From contig JAEVYY010000015.1 of the NCBI GenBank assembly GCA_023392535.1, positions 30,241 through 94,240 on the forward strand: a DNA stretch of 64,000 nt. Direction: 5' to 3'. This document shows positions 62,098-64,000 of this stretch, in pieces. Each line of letters opens with the position of its first letter. Within the stretch, counting starts at the first letter, position 1. The notes below the pieces were generated by a model. That model was not told the origin of the DNA. It made no database searches and saw only the letters and a list, made by a program, of their open reading frames with translations. The translations under genes and the position numbers were made by a program. The DNA comes from Bacillota bacterium. GTDB taxonomy: Bacteria > Bacillota > Clostridia > Lachnospirales > Lachnospiraceae.

Positions 62098-63852
62098 ATG
62101 GGGAAAGATGATATGGAGTATCGTATAAGAGTAAAACAGATTATTATTATTTTGATTGCAGGGATACTATTTGCAGGCATATTAATTGGTTATGATTATA
62201 TAGAAAAAAAAAGTGATAGCATACAGAACAGTCAGGAGCCTGAAGAAGAACTAAGTGAGGTAACGGCGCTCCTTGCGGTTGATAATTCACATATTACAGC
62301 GAATACTGGTGAAGAGATAGGAATCCACTGGTGGTATAACAGGGAAGATGAAAAATATTACTTTTTTCTTCCTTCTTCAGCAGATCTTACCAGTATTAAA
62401 TTTGAATATGATGGATCAAATGTAATGCGAGTAGATGGTATGCCTATATTAAATGGAGTTAGCTGTTCTCTTACAGAAGGAGAACATGTGATGGACGAAG
62501 GGGAAGGGAGCGAATCCTTTCCAGTTGTTATCCTGCAATCGACGAATCTGGCGTCTTTATATCTGACCACGCAGTCCGGTAATCTTGGTTTTATAAATAT
62601 TGACAAAGAGCATAAAGAAGCAGGAACGGCTATTGTGATAGATGCAGATGGATTTTGTACGTATCATGGAGAAGTAGAAGCTATAGAAGGAAGAGGTAAT
62701 ACCACATGGGATTACAGCAATAAACGAGGATATCAGATCACATTTCCTATCAAAGAAGACATGTTTGGTATGGGTGCAGCAAAAAAATGGGTATTGTTAG
62801 CAAATTTTTTTGATGAAACGTTATTACGGAATGATTTTGCCTATCACCTAGCAGCGTCCTCTGGTATGGCATTCACACCGGAGACGGTATTTGTGGATCT
62901 GTATATCAATGGATACTATTGGGGAAATTACCAGATTTCTGAAAAAATAGAAGTGGATGAAGCGCGTATCAACATTCCCGATTTACAAAAAGCAACAGAA
63001 AAGAGGAATCCTGACAAAGACTTATCGGAATACAATAGATTTGGTATAGAAAACTTGGAACAGACGAATTCAATTCCGGAGACACAAATGGGGTATGAGA
63101 TACCAAATGATCCGGCCGATATTACAGGGGGGTATCTTCTGGAATATGATCTTGGGGACAGGTATCTTCATGAAGATTCCGGTTTTGCAACAAAGTTGAA
63201 TCAGGCAGTTGTAATCAAAAGTCCCAAATATGCATCACGTGCACAGGTTGATTATATATCAAAATTATATCAGCAGTTTGAAGATGCCGTTACTGTGTAT
63301 GACGGAGTAAATGTGGATACTGGTAAATGTTATTATAATTATATTGATATGAATTCTTTTGCAAAGGCATATTTGATTGAAGAAATAACTAAAAATGTGG
63401 ATGCTTCAAATTCAAGCCGGTATTTTTACAAATATCCGGACAGTTATAGTGATAAATTTTATGCAGGACCAGTATGGGATTATGATTTGGCATTAGGTAA
63501 CTACGATTTTCCGGAAGACTTATATTATCCGGATGAATTGTATGCAATGCAACCGACAGATAATTTTAATCTCTGGTATGCACTTTACTATCGTGAAGAA
63601 TTCCAACAGGCTTTTAAGGAGGAATATTGGAATACATTTAGGGGAAATGCGCTTTTGGGTGCCACAGATCGTATAAAAGAAAAGTCTGAAGCAATGGAAG
63701 ATTCGGTTCTAATGGATCGAATCAGGTGGTTTGGAGCTACGTACGAAAATATGGAGGTTGCAAGAGTTGATTTTCGAAATAAAGCAAATAAGTTACAAAA
63801 TTTTATTATAAACAGAATTGCATATTTGGATGAAGAGTGGGCAATACAATAA
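62098..63852 (+). CDS. CotH kinase-like exported protein (3)
   Basis: The 584-aa protein has an N-terminal helix (about residues 13-31) and a charged linker, then a region starting with IHWWYNREDEKYYFFLPSSA that is also present in the protein at 49057. The CotH domain follows: IEGRGNTTWDYSNKRGYQI, FGMGAAKKWVLLANFFD, EEITKNVDASNSSRYFYK and AGPVWDYDLALGN. The two proteins are clear paralogues, probably from a duplication within this locus. The ATG at 62113 has GGGGAAAG upstream and may be the real start. It probably phosphorylates or modifies an extracytoplasmic substrate. Confidence 0.85.
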   Translation: MGKDDMEYRIRVKQIIIILIAGILFAGILIGYDYIEKKSDSIQNSQEPEEELSEVTALLAVDNSHITANTGEEIGIHWWYNREDEKYYFFLPSSADLTSIKFEYDGSNVMRVDGMPILNGVSCSLTEGEHVMDEGEGSESFPVVILQSTNLASLYLTTQSGNLGFINIDKEHKEAGTAIVIDADGFCTYHGEVEAIEGRGNTTWDYSNKRGYQITFPIKEDMFGMGAAKKWVLLANFFDETLLRNDFAYHLAASSGMAFTPETVFVDLYINGYYWGNYQISEKIEVDEARINIPDLQKATEKRNPDKDLSEYNRFGIENLEQTNSIPETQMGYEIPNDPADITGGYLLEYDLGDRYLHEDSGFATKLNQAVVIKSPKYASRAQVDYISKLYQQFEDAVTVYDGVNVDTGKCYYNYIDMNSFAKAYLIEEITKNVDASNSSRYFYKYPDSYSDKFYAGPVWDYDLALGNYDFPEDLYYPDELYAMQPTDNFNLWYALYYREEFQQAFKEEYWNTFRGNALLGATDRIKEKSEAMEDSVLMDRIRWFGATYENMEVARVDFRNKANKLQNFIINRIAYLDEEWAIQ

Positions 63853-63939
63853 GAAGAAAGTATAAAGATACGAAGAAAGACCAACTATCAAAAGTCAATA
63901 AGTAAATAAAAAAGATTTTTAGATATTAGATGATTTTTT

Positions 63940-64000
63940 ATGCATCACAAAAAAGACCTGCATAAAGCAAGTTTTCAAAGATATGTAGATGTAATTTCTT
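63940..64000 (+). CDS. Possible start of a further gene (partial)
   Basis: An ATG at 63940 opens a frame that runs off the window and begins MHHKKDLHKASFQRYVDVIS. There is no clear ribosome site, and only 20 residues are visible. The 87-bp gap before it is AT-rich with no terminator that I can see. Confidence 0.3.
   Translation, partial: MHHKKDLHKASFQRYVDVIS

Noticed and set aside
63853..63939. Terminator after the third CotH gene
   Set aside because: The gap is AT-rich but has no GC-rich stem followed by Ts.

Overview
The window is almost entirely one long surface-glycan locus. Every supported gene lies on the + strand, the DNA is AT-rich, and most genes sit within 0-60 bp of each other or overlap by a few bases. 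I see no rRNA, tRNA, CRISPR array, complete insertion sequence or convincing intrinsic terminator. Three things suggest a low-G+C Gram-positive Clostridia member, most likely Lachnospiraceae: strong AGGAGG-type ribosome sites, the CotH / VTC-type / DUF4956 / GtrII gene set, and the MBOAT-SGNH pairs. This placement is an inference; no phylogenetic marker gene is present.

Layout. 1-7.9 kb: the end of an aldolase-like gene, a HAD phosphatase, a ThDP enzyme, an NAD-dependent epimerase and four glycosyltransferases, one of them GtrB/DPM1-like. 7.9-16 kb: a small coiled-coil protein, an 899-aa multidomain glycosyltransferase, an epimerase, a Wzm/Wzt ABC exporter whose ATPase has a C-terminal glycan-recognition domain, and a 652-aa protein resembling KpsC/KpsS/GT99 ulosonate transferases with a coiled coil. 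16-20.9 kb: a frameshifted acyltransferase pseudogene, a membrane GT-C-like protein, a GT2 and an FAD oxidoreductase. 20.9-24.6 kb: an unusual 3-deoxy-ulosonate module made of an Rpe-CBS fusion, a CMP-sugar synthetase, a DAH7P-synthase-type enzyme, an RraA-type aldolase and a KdsC-type phosphatase. 24.6-30.3 kb: an acyltransferase, then CDP-glucose genes (a divergent cytidylyltransferase paralogue, two membrane proteins, RfbF, RfbG). 30.3-35.4 kb: a Dlt-like aminoacyl module (acyltransferase, carrier protein, adenylation enzyme, fold-III PLP decarboxylase) and a polysaccharide deacetylase, preceded by a structured leader. 35.4-42.6 kb: a sialic-acid-type pathway (NeuD, NeuB, NeuC, two Gfo/Idh proteins, a membrane GT, NeuA). 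42.7-49 kb: a 2-aminoethylphosphonate pathway (PepM fusion, nucleotidyltransferase, transaminase, phosphonopyruvate decarboxylase) with a GT4 and a LicD transferase. 49-63.9 kb: three CotH kinase-like exported proteins, a VTC-type polymerase-domain protein, a GtrII-type membrane glucosyltransferase, DUF4956, and two MBOAT-SGNH cassettes, one with a VOC protein.

How it fits together (inference). Cytoplasmic enzymes make activated sugars: a CMP-ulosonate, a CMP-nonulosonate, a CDP-hexose derivative and probably a CMP-aminoethylphosphonate. Soluble glycosyltransferases build a lipid-linked chain that Wzm/Wzt exports. The 652-aa protein is a candidate chain terminator, because it lies next to Wzt and belongs to a group whose known members use CMP-Kdo. 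GT-C proteins, MBOAT/SGNH acyltransferases, LicD and CotH proteins would then decorate the polymer at or outside the membrane. The two least familiar parts are the DAH7P-synthase-based ulosonate module (20950-24588) and the Dlt-like amino-acid module (30432-34408).
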